Source of the DNA: an uncultured Clostridia bacterium
GTDB taxonomy: Bacteria > Bacillota > Clostridia > Christensenellales > Aristaeellaceae
Reading direction: 5' to 3'
Assembly: GCA_934630975.1 (NCBI GenBank)
Contig: CAKTXH010000126.1
Coordinates: forward strand, 1-5,667
Length of the DNA stretch: 5,667 nucleotides
Shown here: positions 1 through 5,667 of the stretch, piece after piece
How positions within the stretch are numbered: position 1 is the first letter of the stretch
Layout of the letters: every line of letters begins with the position of its first letter
Notes under the pieces: model-generated
Told to the model about the DNA's origin: nothing
What the model saw: only the letters and a program-made list of their open reading frames with translations
Databases searched by the model: none
Position numbers and translations under genes: made by a program

Positions 1-3356
<3,356 letters not shown>

Positions 3357-3365
3357 AGGGGTACA

Positions 3366-3369
3366 CTCC
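3366..3369 (-). promoter_or_regulatory. Ribosome binding site of rpoC
   Basis: On the minus strand the sequence AGAAGGGAG ends at 3366. Its GGAG core is complementary to the 16S anti-Shine-Dalgarno and lies 9 nt before the TTG at 3354-3356. No comparable purine run precedes the in-frame ATG at 3315-3317, where the upstream sequence is CTTCCATTCAGATTTCT. This site therefore decides the rpoC start in favour of TTG. Its GGG can also pair with the CCC just before the start codon. Confidence 0.85.
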
Positions 3370-3391
3370 CTTCTCTACTTATATCAGGCCG

Positions 3392-3414
3392 CCGCCGCGC
3401 CCGAAGGGCGGCGG
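3392..3414 (-). promoter_or_regulatory. GC-only hairpin between rpoB and rpoC
   Basis: On the transcribed strand CCGCC-GCCC, loop UUC, GGGC, a two-base GC bulge, then GGCGG forms a nine-pair stem made only of G-C pairs (plus-strand arms 3392-3396 and 3399-3402, and 3406-3414). No U-run follows; the next bases are CGGCCUGAUAUAAG. It is therefore not a canonical rho-independent terminator. Possible roles are transcript processing, protection of the rpoB 3' end, a pause site, or simple chance in GC-rich DNA. The pairing is directly visible; any function is inference. Confidence 0.5.
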
Positions 3415-3447
3415 GGCATTGTTGCGTTTATGTCCCGGAAGAAACAA

Positions 3448-5667
<2,220 letters not shown>

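Larger units (their letters stand above)
3357..3447 (-). other. rpoB-rpoC intergenic spacer (91 nt)
   Basis: Non-coding spacer between the rpoB TAA and the rpoC TTG. Read along the minus strand it holds an AT-richer stretch with ATTGTT and AACAAT as distant inverted repeats, a GC-only hairpin, the sequence TGATATAAG, and the rpoC ribosome binding site. Extending the rpoC frame upstream meets a TAG within AAGTAGAGA (around 3374-3380), so rpoC cannot start farther up than this short leader. No intrinsic terminator is seen, which fits read-through from rpoB into rpoC. Confidence 0.85.

Noticed and set aside
3392..3414. Rho-independent terminator after rpoB
   Set aside because: A stem is present but no U-run follows it, and termination here would cut off rpoC from its operon promoter.

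Overview
This window holds two genes, both on the minus strand and both cut by a window edge: the 3' part of rpoB (RNA polymerase beta subunit, 3448-5667) and, downstream, most of rpoC (beta-prime subunit, 1-3356). Together they form the conserved rpoB-rpoC segment of the ribosomal-protein/RNA-polymerase operon. rpoB lacks its N-terminal portion and rpoC lacks roughly its last 80-100 codons. No mobile element, CRISPR array, rRNA, tRNA or accessory gene is visible. The long plus-strand open frames are antisense shadows of these two genes.

The organism is most likely a fairly high-GC member of the Bacillota, class Clostridia. The beta-prime N-terminus (ELTNLSSIQI followed by ASPEQIR) has the clostridial layout. 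The large inserts that E. coli carries in the beta dispensable region and in the beta-prime trigger loop are absent, and beta ends in a long acidic tail. The family cannot be settled by eye. rpoC shows extreme codon bias: TTA, CTA and TCA are absent across essentially all of it.

Layout on the transcribed strand, running from high to low coordinates: rpoB starts inside the rifampicin-binding region and ends with TAA at 3448-3450. A 91-nt spacer (3357-3447) follows, holding a very GC-rich hairpin (3392-3414), an extended -10-like sequence and a GGAG ribosome binding site. rpoC then begins at TTG (3354-3356), 13 codons upstream of the first ATG. Small inverted repeats overlap both the ribosome binding site and the start codon. 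rpoC runs out of the window at position 1.

The two products form the catalytic core of RNA polymerase with the alpha dimer and omega. Catalytic and zinc-binding residues visible here are intact, so both genes look functional. I found no new system. The points worth a second look are the structured rpoC initiation region, the beta acidic tail, substitutions in the beta-prime bridge-helix hinge, an unusual sequence after the first Cys of the second zinc site, and an Arg at the fidaxomicin 'sensitizer' position.
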